Source of the DNA: Conchocele bisecta
Taxonomy: Eukaryota; Mollusca; Bivalvia; Lucinida; Thyasiridae
DNA: 64,000 bases
Direction: 5' to 3'
NCBI GenBank assembly: GCA_029237695.1
Contig: CM055272.1
Location: 29,212,791-29,276,790 of the forward strand
This document shows positions 1 to 12,850 of this stretch, in pieces. Made by a program: the position numbers and the translations under genes. Each line of letters begins with the position of its first letter. The first letter of the stretch is position 1. Under the pieces are notes generated by a model. The model did no database searches. It worked only from the letters and a program-made list of their open reading frames with translations, and was not told where the DNA came from.

Positions 1-1745
1 CCCCCGCTAAGCCCAGGGTCAAGGTCACAGACTTGGTGCATTCAAAACCTTAACGCTGGGTAAATGGCTTGTAATTTCTGTTTCCTTGCTCGGATCTGCT
101 TGACATTTCACACAAGCATTGCTCCAATGGTCCTCTACCGCCCTGTGACAAATCCACATTCATCCCGCCCCCGCTAAGCCCAGGGTGAAGGTCACACACT
201 TGGTGCGTTCGAAACCTTAACGCTTGGTTAAATGTCTTCTTATTTCTGTTTCCTTGCTCGGATCTGCTTCACATTTCACACACGCATTGCTCCAATGGTC
301 CTCTACCGCCCTGTGACAAATCCACATTCGTCGCGCCCCCGCTAAGCCCAGGGTCAAGATCACAGACTTGGTGCGTTCGAAACCTTAACGCTCGGGTAAA
401 TGGCTTAAAAGTTATGTTTCCTTGCTTCGATCTGCTTCACATTTCACACATGCATTGCTCCAATGGTCCTCTGCCACCCTGTGACAAATCCACATTCGTC
501 CCGCCCCCGCTAAGCCCAGGGTCAAGGTCACAGACTTGGTGCGTTCGAAACCTTAACGCTGGTAAATGCCTTATAATTTCTGTTTCCTTGCTCGGATCTG
601 CTTGACATTTCACACACGCATTGCTCCAATGGTCCTCTGCCACCCTGTGACAAATCCACATTCGTGCCGCCCCCGGTAAGCCCATGGTCAAGGTCACAGA
701 CTTGGTGCGTTGAAAACCTTAACGCTGGGTAAATGCCTTATAATTTCTGTTTCCTTGCTCGGATCTGCTTCACATTTCACACACACATTGCTCAAATGGT
801 CCTCTGCCACCCTGTGACAAATCCACATTCGTGCCGCCCCCGGTAAGCCCATGGTCAAGGTCACAGACTTGGTGCGTTCGAAACCTTAACGCTGGGTAAA
901 TGCCTTATAATTTCTGTTTCCTTCCTCCAATCTGCTTCACATTTCACACACGCATTGCTCCAATGGTTCTCTGCCACCCTGTGACAAATCCACATTCGTG
1001 CCGCCCCCGCTAAGCCCAGGGTCAAGGTCACAGACTTGGTGCATTCGAAACCTTAACGCTGGGTAAATGGCTTATAATTTCTGTTTCCTTGGTCGGATCT
1101 GCTTCACATTGCACACACGTATTGCTCCAATGGTCCTCTACCGCCCTGTGACAAATCCACATTCATCCTTCCCCCGCTAAGCCCAGGGTCAAGGTCACAG
1201 ACTTGGTGCTTTCGAAACCTTAACGCTGGGTAAATGCCTTATAATTTCTACTTCCTTGCTCGGATCTGCTTCACATTTCACACACGCATTGCTCCAATGT
1301 TCCTCTGCCAACCTGTGACAAATCCACATTCATGCCGCCCCCGCTAAGCCCAGGGTCAAGGTCACAGACTTGGTGCGTTCGAAACCTTAACGCTCGGGTA
1401 AATGCCTTATAATTTATGTTCCCTTGCTCGGATCTGCTTAATATTTCACACACGCATTGCTCCAATGGTCCTCTGCCACCCTGTCACAAATCCACATTTG
1501 TGCCGCCCCCGCTAAGCCCATGGTGAAGGTCACATACTTGGTGCGTTCGAAACCTTAACGCTGGGTAAATGCCTTATAATTTCTGTTTCCTTTCTCGGAT
1601 CTGCTTCACATTTCACACACGCATTGCTCCAATGGTCCTCTGCCACCCTGTGACAAATCCACATTCGTCCCGCCCCCGCTAAGCCCTGGATCGAGGTCAC
1701 AGACTTGGTGCGTTCGAAAACTTAGCGCTCGGGTAAATGGCTTAT

Positions 1746-1838
1746 TATGCCCCCGCCACCGAATGGTGAGGGGGGCATATAGTGTTACCGGCGTCCGTAC
1801 GTCCCGTATGTCCCGTACGTCCGTACGTCCGTACGTAC
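1746..1838. mobile_element. P-element head embedded in satellite A
   Basis: A hairpin with arms ATGCCCCCGCCACC and GGTGAGGGGGGCAT is followed by ATAGTGTTACCGGCGTCCGT and a short CCGT/ACGT tract, then satellite A resumes. This is the same head as at 49841, so an element boundary lies inside the array. Confidence 0.8.
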
Positions 1839-4053
1839 GAAACCTTAACGCTCGGGTAAATGGCTTATAATTTCTGTTTCCTTGCTCGGATCTGCTTGCC
1901 ATTTCACACACGCATTGCTCCAATGGGTCCTCTATCGCCCTGTGACAAATCCACATTCGTCCCGCCCCCGCTCAGCCCTGGGTCAAGGTCAAAGACTTGG
2001 TGCGTTCGAAACCTTAACGCTGGGTAAATGCCTTATAATTTCTGTTTCCTTGCTTGGATCTGCTTGACATTTCACACACGCATTGCTCCAATCGTCCTCT
2101 GCCACCCTGTGACAAACCCACATTCGTGCCGCCCCCGCTAAGCCAAGGGTCAAGGTCACAGACTTGGTGCGTTCGAAACCTTAACGCTGGGTAAATGCCT
2201 TATAATTTCTGTTTCCTTGCTCGGATCTGCTTGACATTTCACACACGCATTGTTCCAATGGTCCTCTGCCACCCTGTGACAAATCCACATTCGTGCCGCC
2301 CCCGCTAAGCCAAGGGTCAAGGTCACAGACTTGGTGCATTCGAAACCTTAACGCTGGGTAAATGCCTTATAATTTCTGTTTCCTTGCTCGGATCTGCTTG
2401 ACATTTCACACACGCATTGCTCCAATCGTCCTCTACCGCCTTGTGACAAATCCACATTCGTCCTGCCCCCGCTAAGCCCAGGGTCAAGGTCACAGACTTG
2501 GTGCGTTCGAAACCTTAACGCTGGGTAAATGCCTTATAATTTCTGTTTCCTTGCTCCGATCTGCTTCACATTTCACACACGCATTGCTCCAATGGTCCTC
2601 TGCCACCCTGTGACAAATCCACATTCGTCCCGCCCCCGCTAAGCCCATGGTAAAGGTCACAGACTTGGTGCGTTCGAAACCTTAACGCTCGGGTAAATGC
2701 CTTATAATTTCTGTTTCCTTGCTCGGATCTGATTGATATTTCACACACGCATTGCTGCAATGGTCCTATACCGCCCTGTGGCAAATCCACATTCGTCCCG
2801 CCCCTGCTAAGCTCAGGGTCAAGGTCACAGACTTGGTGCCTTCAAAACCTTAACTCTCGGGTAAATGCCTTATAATTTCTGTTTCCTTGCTCGGATCTGC
2901 TTGACATTTCACACACGCATTGCACCAATGGTCCTCTACCACGCTGTGACAAATCCACATTCGTCCCGCCCCCGCTAAGCCCAGGGTCAAGGTCACAGAC
3001 TTGGTGCGTTCGAAACCTTAACGCTGGGTAAATGCCTTATAATTTCTGTTTCCTTGCTCGGATCTGCTTCACATTTCACACACGCATTGCTCCAATGGTC
3101 CTCTGCCACCCTGTGACAAATCCACATTCGTGCCGCCCCCGGTAAGCCCATGGTCAAGGTCACAGACTTGGTGCGTTCAAAACCTTAACGCTGGGTAAAT
3201 GCCTTATAATTTCTGTTTCCTTCCTCCGATCTGCTTCACATTTCACACACGCATTGCTCCAATGGTTCTCTGCCACCCTGTGACAAATCCACATTCGTCC
3301 CGCCCCCGCTAAGCCCAGGGTCAAGGTCACAGACTTGGTGCATTCGAAACCTTAACGCTCTCATAAATGTCTTATAATTTCTGTTTCCTTGCTCGGATCT
3401 GCTTCACATTTCACACACGCATTGCTCCAATGGTCCTCTGCCACCCTGTGACAAATCCACATTCGTGCCGCCCCGGTAAGCCCATGGTCAAGGTCACAGA
3501 CTTGGTGCGTTCGAAACCTTAACGCTGGGTAAATGCCTTATAATTTCTGTTTCCTTGCTCGGATCTGCTTCACATTTCACACACGCATTGCTCCAATGGT
3601 CCTCTGCCACCCTGTGACAAATCCACATTCGTGCCGCCCCCGGTAAGCCCATGGTCAAGGTCACAGACTTGGTGCGTTCAAAACCTTAACGCTGGGTAAA
3701 TGCCTTATAATTTCTGTTTCCTTCCTCCGATCTGCTTCACATTTTACACACGCATTGCTCCAATGGTTCTCTGCCACCCTGTGACAAATCCACATTCGTC
3801 CTGCCCCCGCTAAGCCCAGGGTCAAGGTCACAGACTTGGTGCGTTCGAAACCTTAACGCTCGAGTAAATGGCTTATAATTTCTGTTTCCTTGATCGGATC
3901 TTCTTCACATTTCACACACGCATTGCTCCAATGGTCATCTACCGCCCTGTGACAATCTACATTCGTCCCGCCCCCGCTAAGCCCAGGGTCAAGGTCACAG
4001 ATTTGGTGCGTTGAAAACCTTAACGCTCGGGTAAATGGCTTATTATGGCTTAT

Positions 4054-4118
4054 TATGCCCCCACCACCGAATGGTGAGGGGGGCATATAGTGTTACCGGC
4101 GTCCGTATGTACGTCCCG
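4054..4118. mobile_element. P-element head embedded in satellite A (copy 2)
   Basis: Same hairpin and ATAGTGTTACCGGCGTCC block as at 1746, preceded by a doubled TTATGGCTTA. It lies in a segment duplicated at 5.61-6.13 kb. Confidence 0.8.
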
Positions 4119-4570
4119 AAACATTAACGCTCGGGTAAATGGCTTATAGTTTCTGTTTCCTTTCTCGGATTTGCTTCACATTTCACACACGCATTGCTCC
4201 AATGGTCCTCTACCGCCCTGTGACAAATCCACATTCGTCCCGCCCCCGCTAATCCCAGGGTCAATGTCACATACTTGGTGCGTTTGAAACCTTAACGCTC
4301 GGTTAAATGGCTTATAATTTCTGTTTCCTAGCTCGGATCTGCTTCACATTTCACACACACATTGCTCAATTGGTCCTCTGCCACCCTGTGACAAATCCAC
4401 ATTCGTGCCGCCCCCGGTAAGCCCATGGTCAAGGTCACAGACTTGGTGCGTTCGAAACCTTAACGCTGGGTAAATGCCTTATAATTTCTGTTTCCTTGCT
4501 CGGATCTGCTTCACATTTCACACACGCATTGCTCCAATGGTCCTCTGCCACCTTGTGACAAATCCACATT

Positions 4571-4637
4571 CAAATATGCCTTGTTTTCTTTGGCTGCCAG
4601 CGGGGGCATTCGTGTGCCGACAGGCCACATTTCTAGT
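4571..4637. mobile_element. P-element tail in satellite A
   Basis: Contains TTTCTTTGGCTGCCAG, then GCGGGGGCATTCGTGTGCC, then GGCCACATTTCTAGT. GCGGGGGCAT is the reverse complement of the head arm ATGCCCCCGC. The end CTAGT recalls the CTRR end of Helitrons, but orientation is unproven. Confidence 0.75.
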
Positions 4638-5145
4638 AATTTCTGTTTCCTTGCTCGGATCTGCTTCACATTTCACACACGCATTGCTCCAATGGTCCTC
4701 TACCGCCCTGTGACAAATCCACATTCGTCCCGCCCCCCGCTAAGCCCAGGGTCAAGGTCACATACTTGGTGCATTCGAAACCTTAACATTCAGTTAAATG
4801 GCTTATAGTTTGTGTTTCCTTGCTCGGATCTGCTTCACATTTCACACACGCATTGCTCCAATGGTCCTCTACCGCCCTGTGACAAATCCACATTCGTCCC
4901 GCCCCCGCTAAGCCCAGGGTCAAGGTCACATACTTGGTGCATTCGAAACCTTAACATTCAGTTAAATGGCTTATAGTTTGTGTTTCCTTGCTCGGATCTG
5001 CTTCACATTTCACACACGCATTGCTCCAATGGTCCTCTACCGCCCTGTGACAAATCCACATTCGTCCCGCCCCCGCTAAGCCCAGGGTCAAGGTCACAGA
5101 CTTGGTGCGTTCAAAACCTTAACGCTCGGGTAAATGGCTTATAAT

Positions 5146-5204
5146 CAAATATGCCTCGTTTTCTTTGGCTGCCAGCGGGGGCATTCGTGTGCCACATTTC
5201 TAGT
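5146..5204. mobile_element. P-element tail in satellite A (copy 2)
   Basis: Same tail as at 4571, with a short internal deletion that removes the GACAGGCC part before ACATTTCTAGT. Confidence 0.72.
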
Positions 5205-5871
5205 AATTTATGTTTCCTTGCTCGGATCTGCTTCACATTTCACACACGCATTGCTCCAATGGTCCTCTACTGCCCTGTGACAAATCAACATTCGTCCTGC
5301 CCCCACTAAGCCCCGGGTGAAGGTCACAGACTTGGTGCGTTCGAAACCTTAACGCTCTCATAAATGTCTTATGATTTCTGTTTCCTTGCTCGGATCTGCT
5401 TCACATTTCAGACATGCATTGCTCCAATGGTCCTCTACCGCCTTGTGACAAATCCACATTCATCCTGCCCCTGCTAAGCCCAGGGTCAAGGTCACAGACC
5501 CGGTGCATTCGAAACCTTAACGCTCGAGTAAATGGCTTATAATTTATGTTTCCTTGCTCGGATCTGCTTCACATTTCACACACGTATTGCTCCAATGGTC
5601 CTCTACCGCCCTGTGAGAAATCCACATTCGTCCTGCCCCCGCTAAGCCCAGGGTCAAGGTCACAGACTTGGTGCGTTCGAAACCTTAACGCTCGAGTAAA
5701 TGGCTTATAATTTCTGTTTCCTTGATCGGATCTTCTTCACATTTCACAATGGTCATCTACCGCCCTGTGACAATCTACATTCGTCCCGCCCCCGCTAAGC
5801 CCAGGGTCAAGGTCACAGATTTGGTGCGTTGAAAACCTTAACGCTCGGGTAAATGGCTTATTATGGCTTAT

Positions 5872-5935
5872 TATGCCCCCACCACCGAATGGTGAGGGGG
5901 GCATATAGTGTTACCGGCGTCCATACGTACGTCCC
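5872..5935. mobile_element. P-element head in satellite A (copy 3)
   Basis: Nearly identical to the head at 4054, including the doubled TTATGGCTTA before it. The flanking monomers share private variants with 3.78-4.31 kb, so this copy arose by segmental duplication. Confidence 0.8.
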
Positions 5936-6310
5936 GAAACATTAACGCTCGGGTAAATGGCTTATAGTTTCTGTTTCCTTTCTCGGATATGCTTCACATT
6001 TCACACACGCATTGCTCCAATGGTCCTCTACCGCCCTGTGATAAATCCACATTCGTCCCGCCCCCGCTAATCCCAGGGTCAATGTCACATACTTGGTGCG
6101 TTTGAAACCTTAACGCTCGGTTAAATGGCTTATAATTTCTGTTTCCTTTATCGGATCTGCTTCTCATTTCGCACACACGCATTGCTCCAATATAATGGTC
6201 CTCTACCGCACTGTGACAAATCAACATTCGTCCTGCCCCCGCTAAGCCCAGGGTTAAGGTCACAGACTTCGTGCATTCGAAACCTTAACGCTCCGGTAAA
6301 TGGCTTGTAA

Positions 6311-6378
6311 TAAAATGTTCCTCGTTTTCTTTGACTGCCAGCGGGGGCATTCGTGTGCCCACAGGCCACATTTCTAGT
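6311..6378. mobile_element. P-element tail at the satellite A/B boundary
   Basis: Full tail ending GGCCACATTTCTAGT. Immediately after it the sequence switches from subfamily A to subfamily B, so the A/B border coincides with an element end. Confidence 0.75.
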
Positions 6379-8040
6379 TTCATAAATGCATTCCTCAGAT
6401 GACCCTCTATCATGCTGTAGCAAATCCATGACCCACCACCCAGCCGTTACCCCAAGGTCAAGGTCACAAACTTGACACATTCATAAACTTAACGTTGGGT
6501 AAATGTCTTGTAACTTCTGTTTCCTTTCATGGAACGCCTTGATATTTCATACATGCATTCCTCAGATGACCCTCTATCATGCTGTACCAAACCCATGACC
6601 CACCACCCAACCCTTACCCCAAGGTCAAGGTCACAAACTTAGCACATTCATAAACGTAACGTTGTGGTAAATGTCTTATAACTTCTGTTTCCTTTCATGG
6701 ATCACCTTGTTATTTCATACATGCATTCCTCAGATGACCCTCTATCATGCTGTAGCAAATCCGTGACGCACCACCCAACCCTTACCCCAAGGTCAAGGTC
6801 ACACACTTAGCACATTCATAAACTTAACATTGGGGTAAATTTCTTATAACATCTGTTTCCTGTCATGGAACGCCTTGATATTTCATACATGCATTCCTCA
6901 GATGACCCTCTATCATGCTGTAGCAAATCCATGACCCACCACCCAACCCTTACCCCAAGGTCAAGGTCACAAACTTAGCACATTCATAAACTTAACGTTG
7001 GGGTAAATTTGTTATAACATCTGTTCGCTTTCATGGAACGCCTTGATATTTCATACATGCATTCTTCCTCAGATGACCCTCTATCATGCTATAGCAAATC
7101 CATGACCCACCACCCAACCCTTACCTCAAGGTCAAGGTCACCAACTTAGCACATTCATAAACTTAACGTTGGGGTAAATGTCTTATAACTTCTGTTTCCT
7201 TTCATGGATCACCTTGTTATTTCATACATGCATTCCTCAGATGACCCTATATCATGCTGTAGCAAATACATGACCCACCACCCAACCCTTACCCCAAGGT
7301 CAAGGTCACAAACTTAGCACATTCATAAACTTAACGTTGGGGTAAATGTCTTATAACATCTGTTTCCTTTCATGGAACTCCTTGATATTTCATACATGCA
7401 TTCCTCAGATGACCCTCTATCATGCTGTAGCAAATCCATGACCCACCACCCAACCCTTACCCCAAGGTCAAGGTCACAAACTTAGAACATTCATAAACTT
7501 AACGTTGGGGTAAATGTCTTATAACTTCTGTTTCCTTTCATGGATCACCTTGTAATTTCATACATGCATTCCTCAGATGACCCTCTGTCATGCTGTAGCA
7601 AATCCATGACCCACCACCCAACCCTGACCTCAGGGTCAACGTTGGGGTAAATGTTGTGTAACTTCTGTTTCTTTACAGGGAACGCTTTGATATTTCATAC
7701 ATGCATTCATCTGATGATCCTCTATTGTGCTACAGCAAATCCATGACCCCCCCCCACCCCTTTCCTCAAGGTCAAGGTCACAAACTTAGCACATTCATAC
7801 ATGCATTCCTCATGTGAATAGCTATCATGCTGTAGAAAATCACCAACTTCATAATGTTCATAAACTTAACGTTGGTTTCAATTTTGTTTTACTTCTGTTT
7901 TCAGGGAGTGCATTGATATTTCATACATGCATTCATCTTAATATGCTATATTATGCTATATCAAACCCACGACCCACCTTGCACCACTGACCCCAATGTC
8001 AAGGTCCACCGCACGCCCCTTAACCCAAGGTCAAGTTATA
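6379..8040. repeat. Satellite B, diverged 168-bp subfamily
   Basis: About nine monomers with CATACATGCATTCCTCAG anchors at 6381, 6548, 6716 and 6884 (167-168 bp apart). It aligns position by position with satellite A: TCAAGGTCAC, AACTTAACGTTGGGGTAAAT, TAACTTCTGTTTCCTTTC. Copies decay after about 7620, with deletions and a shortened unit, and the array fades out near 8040. Confidence 0.9.
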
Positions 8041-8989
8041 TAATATTCATGTTTTTTATGCAACTGTGCCAAGTTTGAGTGAAGGCTGCCAACAGGCGAG
8101 CTTCGTTGTCTTCTGACAACTCTTGTTATCTTTGGCTCTTTTGTTACCTGGGAGTTGAATTGGGTTATTGCCCATTATAAAAGTAATAAGAGTATTGCTG
8201 ATATTACTGCTTTTGGGAAAGGGCCAAGTGATTCTGGTGTGGCAAGGACCTGACATCAGATCAGGATTATTCTGATTTCAGGGTTGAATATATTTTTTTT
8301 TTTATTGTAAATATTCAGTTCTGATTTGGGATTCCCCCCCCCCACCCCATTTGTACACGTACTTGAACATGTACATGTAGTTGTACAGGTAATACATGTA
8401 TATTGGATTTAGTACTAAACCCATTGACCCAGTCTTAAATGACCTTATAATAGAGCAGCAGCTCCCGGCAAATTTTGAGAGGGGTCAACCGGAAGTACCA
8501 CATTACATGTTATATACCAAAATGTTCGTCTTAATGTCAGGAATTAGTAAACCAATGTTGTTATTGTGCTGGCTGTGATTTTTGGGTTAAAAGATGACTT
8601 TTTTTTGGCCAAAAAAATACTGAAAACTGGAATCCGCAATTTTTGAGAATACATGACACTTGTTTATGCAAACAGGGTATAACTGACATATAGCAATTAA
8701 ATTACAACCTTCTGTAACATATAAACCATAATTGGCAAGTGACCGTTCCAAGATAGCAATAATTTCCTTGCAGGTAAGTGTACTTCAAAATAACAGTTAT
8801 TTGACGCACACATGTATACTATTAATGCAGGATATTTGTATATATACATGTCGTTCGTATTGCAATAGACTATATTGGATGCAAACTTAAAGGTCCAGAT
8901 GGTTGTGTCCAGATGCCTGCCCTGCCCTAAACAAGCAAATCACAAATGTTCACATACCGTACCCCAAATTTTATTCTGTGCTGCAATAA
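8041..8989. other. Intergenic, no gene seen
   Basis: AT-rich with T and C homopolymers near 8290-8345 and several TACATGTA stretches. The block 8215-8330 resembles 32223-32320 (see separate entry). No supportable reading frame. Confidence 0.5.
8215..8330. repeat. Dispersed repeat, first of two copies
   Basis: Shares ACCTG..CA..GTCAGGAT, TTTCAGGG(T/C)TGAATATAT and AATATTCAGTTCTGATTT with 32223-32320, in the same order and orientation. It may be part of a SINE or MITE; boundaries are not resolved. Confidence 0.6.
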
Positions 8990-10800
8990 ATAAGCGGGGC
9001 CTGAATGATTGCACCAGCAGATAATGAGGATAGTCCGGTGAATGCACTTGAAAAAGGGATCAATATGTTAACAAAGTTTGTGGAAGAGAGGCTTGCTGAC
9101 CCAGACTCAAAACGATGGAAAAAATTGAAAAAGCCTGTATGACACATTACCGCGGTCAGTTCAGAAAGCAATGTCTGAAATCAGAAAGTCAGTTAAAGTA
9201 AAGAAGAATAATCTGAGTATGCACGAACAATTAATGTCTTTTGGCTGTCACAGCCAAGAAAAAGTTCCATTAGCAAGAAACATGTCATATGAAAATGCGC
9301 CAGTTCCGTTAAGCATGTTTACTGAGGATGGTAAGAAGATGGTATGGACAGTAAAATCACAGCCTATCCCATGGCTGGAAGGAATGTAAACATCTGAAAC
9401 AGTGAGCACTGTAACAGCATGTGATGCCATCATATTTGATGGACATGCCTGCATTCAGATGATGAATGACACAACACGACATATTGCCACAATTACATTG
9501 AAGAAATGGCGATGGTGCTCTTCAATTTTATTTTGAATCGCAATAGTCTCTAACATTGGCATTCCAGTTCAGTAAATTCATGTAGTGTTCGACAAGTATT
9601 TTGACGACAGCATCAAGGACCAAACGCGTGAGAAACGAACATTGGAAGTGATATAAACGAGCGACCAGAAGTCCGGATCCCACCAAACTGGACCCAATTT
9701 CTCAGTAATTGCATGAATAATTCTGCGCTTGTACAGTACAAGGCACAATTGTACCCTGCTTGCTGAAAATCAAGTTCTGTTTATCAGCGGAGGTCAGGAA
9801 TATAAGGTCGTTAAAGTAACGCCATCCACCGTTAGTGGAGTCCCAGAGCTACAGTCCATTCAAGGATAAGCTGACACGAGAATGATACTACATTGTGTCA
9901 AAGCCTCTGATGGGTGCAGAAACAAGTGTAGTATGCAGTCCATATACTGACGTTCTTGTCCTCCTCATTCACCATCGTCCAGAGATAGCTGCAAGCAGAC
10001 TCGTCTTCTTAACCAGTTGTACTGGGAAGCACGCACATTTAGTGCGGTATATTCCTGGTCATGAAATCTATGACAAAATGCCTCGTCCACAGCGAAACCT
10101 ACTTCTGCCAATGTATTGTCTGACATGATGTGACACTACTAGCTCATTCGTTGGTCATGGAAAGAAATTGGCCTTCCGCATACTGAAACAGTAGTCAGTT
10201 GAATATGATTCATTGGCAACATTATGAACTACTGAGGGAGTGTCCCAATCTCTATTTGTTCAGAGTATGATGTTTTTCGGGGATATGTATGGGGAAAAAT
10301 AATGTATTTCACTGAATAAGTTGCGTGAGAAAACAGAAAATACTGTCAATGGAAAAATGCTGCCTCCGACGGAAAACAGCTTTGGTCTCCTTGTCCGCAT
10401 GTGGTCGTATCAGCGTATGATATGGTGCAAAGCTAACATTCCAAATCTTGCCGTGCAAGACCCTTTTGGATTTGGGTAACAAATGCACTAAAAGGGGCAC
10501 ACTTCAGCCACAGTTAATGAGTCAATCGCCTGCAGCATCGGAGCTTTTGAACAATTATTTTGTAAATGTACAAACTCCGGTGCAGAAGGATGCACGTGCG
10601 TACACAGTGATCAAGCGCGTAAGGTGTGAAGTGGACGATCTAGAAGATATTGTGTGTTCGAATCAGTTGACAACAGAACCGTTTGAACTGCTAAATGTGC
10701 GGATTCACGACATAGATAGTGAGTATCTGCAATGTAATGACTGGACAGAAAAAACATGCATACTGGCTACTGTATTCATATCTCATGAATGACATAGGTA
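8990..10800 (+). pseudogene. Decayed copy of a dispersed ORF family (C-terminal part)
   Basis: Read with repeated frame changes, the plus strand shows a coherent order of protein-like pieces. A block near 9010-9140 reads LTKFVEERLADP then KKLKK. The block 9180-9385 contains APVPLSMFTEDGKK. Next come DAIIFDGHA (about 9425-9450), FDKYFDDSIKDQTREKRT (about 9594-9650), ISGGQEYKVVKV (about 9784) and ADTRMILHCVKA (about 9870-9906). Then come TDVLVLLIHHRPEIAAS (about 9947-9998) and YIPGHEIYDKMPRPQRNLL (about 10048-10105), followed by a CDTTSSFVGHGKK-like stretch in another frame. It is broken by many stops and shifts. I recall this order from uncharacterised proteins widespread in molluscs and cnidarians, but know no function. 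A second fragment lies at 40020-40690 on the minus strand. The exon-like stretch 10448-10792 may be its degraded C-terminus. Confidence 0.5.
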
Positions 10801-11339
10801 TGTAATACACATGTTTTTACATATTTCTAACTGAAAATATCACAGTTCACTTCCGCTTATAAATACAAGATAGGCTTTCCACTTATATTTTTATGATATA
10901 ATTGGTGCAAATAAGACATTAGACAAAATATTGGAACACTTAACATGTAACTTTATGTAGGTAGTATCTCTAACACGATGAACCTGATGAACATGCTCAC
11001 ATGCGATTATAGTCACAACATATTTACGCTGCTCCTGAAATGTGTCTGCTCATAATCTGACAAGACCGAGCTTATCTCAGTTTTTATTGCCTTCACCATC
11101 ATGTGTATTAATGTATTGTGTCACGTCATGGCAAATGGAAGTATTGCACAGGTGCTACACTGGTCTAAAATACAATTAGCCCCGTTTATCATGATGCATA
11201 CATGTAATAAGATGTAATCTAATATATGGCTTCAAAACGCTTCTGTGGCAACACAATGGGTTTTAACCAGATGCAGCCATGAATGCAGTCAAGCACCTAC
11301 TGCTCCCAACCCCTGCTAGATACAGCTGAACAGGATCCC
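10801..11339. other. Non-coding, possibly LINE 5' flank or UTR
   Basis: No supportable gene. AT-rich until about 11270, then a more mixed composition leading into the LINE ORF1. The LINE 5' end could not be placed exactly. Confidence 0.4.
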
Positions 11340-11439
11340 AGATAAGCAGGTGGTGATCACCAGACAACTAGTTGTATTCACATACAAGTGCAATAATCGC
11401 AATTTACAGTTGCACAAAAAACAACAACACAACTACAAA

Positions 11440-12256
11440 ATGGCAAATCAACAAGAAGAGAACCAACAGTCATTTAACACATCAGTAATAGACGAAACTG
11501 ATGAATCAATCCACTCACAATCTCAGTCGCTGTTTGTGGAACTTACAACACCATTGACAACACAAGAAAAACTAAACATCAATGTGAATGACAGATTTAA
11601 TGGTATATTGACAATTGTACCATGTGATTCCAAGTGATAAACATCTGTCAATCATATTCCCATCTCAACATCTCTTCAACAAGTTTATTGATTCAATTAA
11701 TAAGGAATTACATCCAAGGAATATTAAAAATGGGAAGTCAACCTATACAACACATCTTCGAGGCAGATGGTGCACTCTGACAGCTGATGAGCCTGCAGGG
11801 ACAATAATGGCCACTGGTCCAGGTCATACAATGTGGAGAGAGATGCACTTCTCTAGACTGGTGATACGACTTTACCAGCAGTACACTTCAGAAGTGGATG
11901 ATGACCTACACATTACACAAAAGTCACAGACATCTACCCCTGCTGCAGAGAGACTATATGTGCCGCCATCATCACCATTATCTCCAGTGGCTAACCAGTG
12001 CCCCCAGCAGGTGCAGGATCACTCCAACGCTGCAATATTGACACAAATCAGCCAACTCCAGCAGATCAGTAGCAGCCTACAGGATCAGTTACATAACATT
12101 AACATGAAATTTGATACCCTGCTCAGCAACTGCAAGGATACTGCAGCCAGTCCCAGCTCCCCACCTGGATCCCCTTCCGGAACACACACAAATCATGGAC
12201 TACCAGACACCACCCTGGGAGATGAATTTGTCACACTGGTGATGTCTCACAGCTGA
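11440..12256 (+). pseudogene. LINE ORF1, N-terminal part (frameshifted)
   Basis: Starts at the ATG at 11440 (MANQQEENQQ) and reads to a stop at 11635-11637. The reading continues in another frame from about 11615 to 12256, so one shift is needed near 11625. The first part is Q/E/S-rich. The middle reads HLRGRWCTLTADEPAGTIMA then TGPGHTMWREMHFSRL, which looks like a folded nucleic-acid-binding domain but I cannot name it. The end is S/P-rich with a Q-rich coiled-coil-like stretch (ISQLQQISSSLQDQLHNINM). It is followed directly by the next ORF1 fragment at 12256. Confidence 0.6.
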
Positions 12257-12844
12257 TGCCAGGGGGAGCCACCTACATGGAAGAAGCCAAACAGGTCCCA
12301 GTATCAGGGAAAGATAAGCGAGCCAGGAACCAAGCTACAAGTAGCACAAAGGGAAATAAGCAATCCAATGCCCTAATAAGACCAAACACAAAGAGAAGCA
12401 ACCGTGCTGGACTAAACATGGAGAGCCACATGCCAGAAAGACAACAGAGTCATTCCACCTCCCAATTTAACCCCCATCAACACCAAAAATCCTGGATGTA
12501 CAATATACTTATGTACCTCATGCCCGCGTGGAGACACTGATGTTAATGAAGTTAACAATGTAATAATGGAACTATGCTGCGAACATGGTCTGAAGTGTAT
12601 AAATGTTAACTCTACATTCTACGACAAGGAACAACGACTGCGGCACTATTTCTATAAACCCCGTGACAACATTCACCTGTTGCGACCTGGAGTCAAAAGA
12701 GTTCTTGGCTCAATACATGAATACATCAATACATCAAAATCGTTGATGACTGAACGCTGTGTACATCCAATTTCCCCTACATACACGAGATCGGATACAA
12801 ATAATAGACCAGAGCTGACCATAAGAGGGGAGCAGCCTAGCTGA
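12256..12844 (+). pseudogene. LINE ORF1, esterase-like (SGNH) segment, broken
   Basis: The first 230 bases are K/N/S-rich linker. From about 12518 a frame reads CPRGDTDVNEVNNVIM, then CCEHGLKCINVNSTFYD, then PRDNIHLLRPGVK (about 12660-12700). An S/C-x-R block, a V-N block and a final D-x-I-H-L-x-x-x-G block in this order are the C-terminal half of SGNH-type esterase domains known from ORF1 of CR1/L2-like LINEs. The D and H of the last block are the expected catalytic pair. The N-terminal G-D-S block is not visible, so the domain is probably truncated or shifted. Confidence 0.55.
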
Positions 12845-12850
12845 CGATCA

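Larger units (their letters stand above)
1..6310. repeat. Satellite A, about 168-bp tandem monomer
   Basis: About 37 head-to-tail copies of a monomer spaced 167-168 bp; the anchor AACCTTAACGCT starts at 46, 213 and 381 and recurs throughout. Each monomer carries TCAAGGTCAC, a TTTCTGTTTCCTTGCTCGG box and a C-rich GCCCCCGCTAAGCCC box. Because 168 is divisible by three, short reading frames repeat across it on both strands; these are not genes. Copies differ by scattered substitutions. The array is interrupted by three head pieces and three tail pieces of the P mobile element, and the same monomer is the core of the complete P element near 50.5 kb. It resembles the core repeats described for bivalve pearl-type elements and the BIV160 satellite group (family knowledge; no alignment was run). 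Confidence 0.93.

Noticed and set aside
437..6480. Many short frames on both strands across the left array (for example repeated LEQCVCEM endings)
   Set aside because: They come from a 168-bp monomer read in phase (168 is a multiple of three); stops occur at random in different copies and there is no codon bias.
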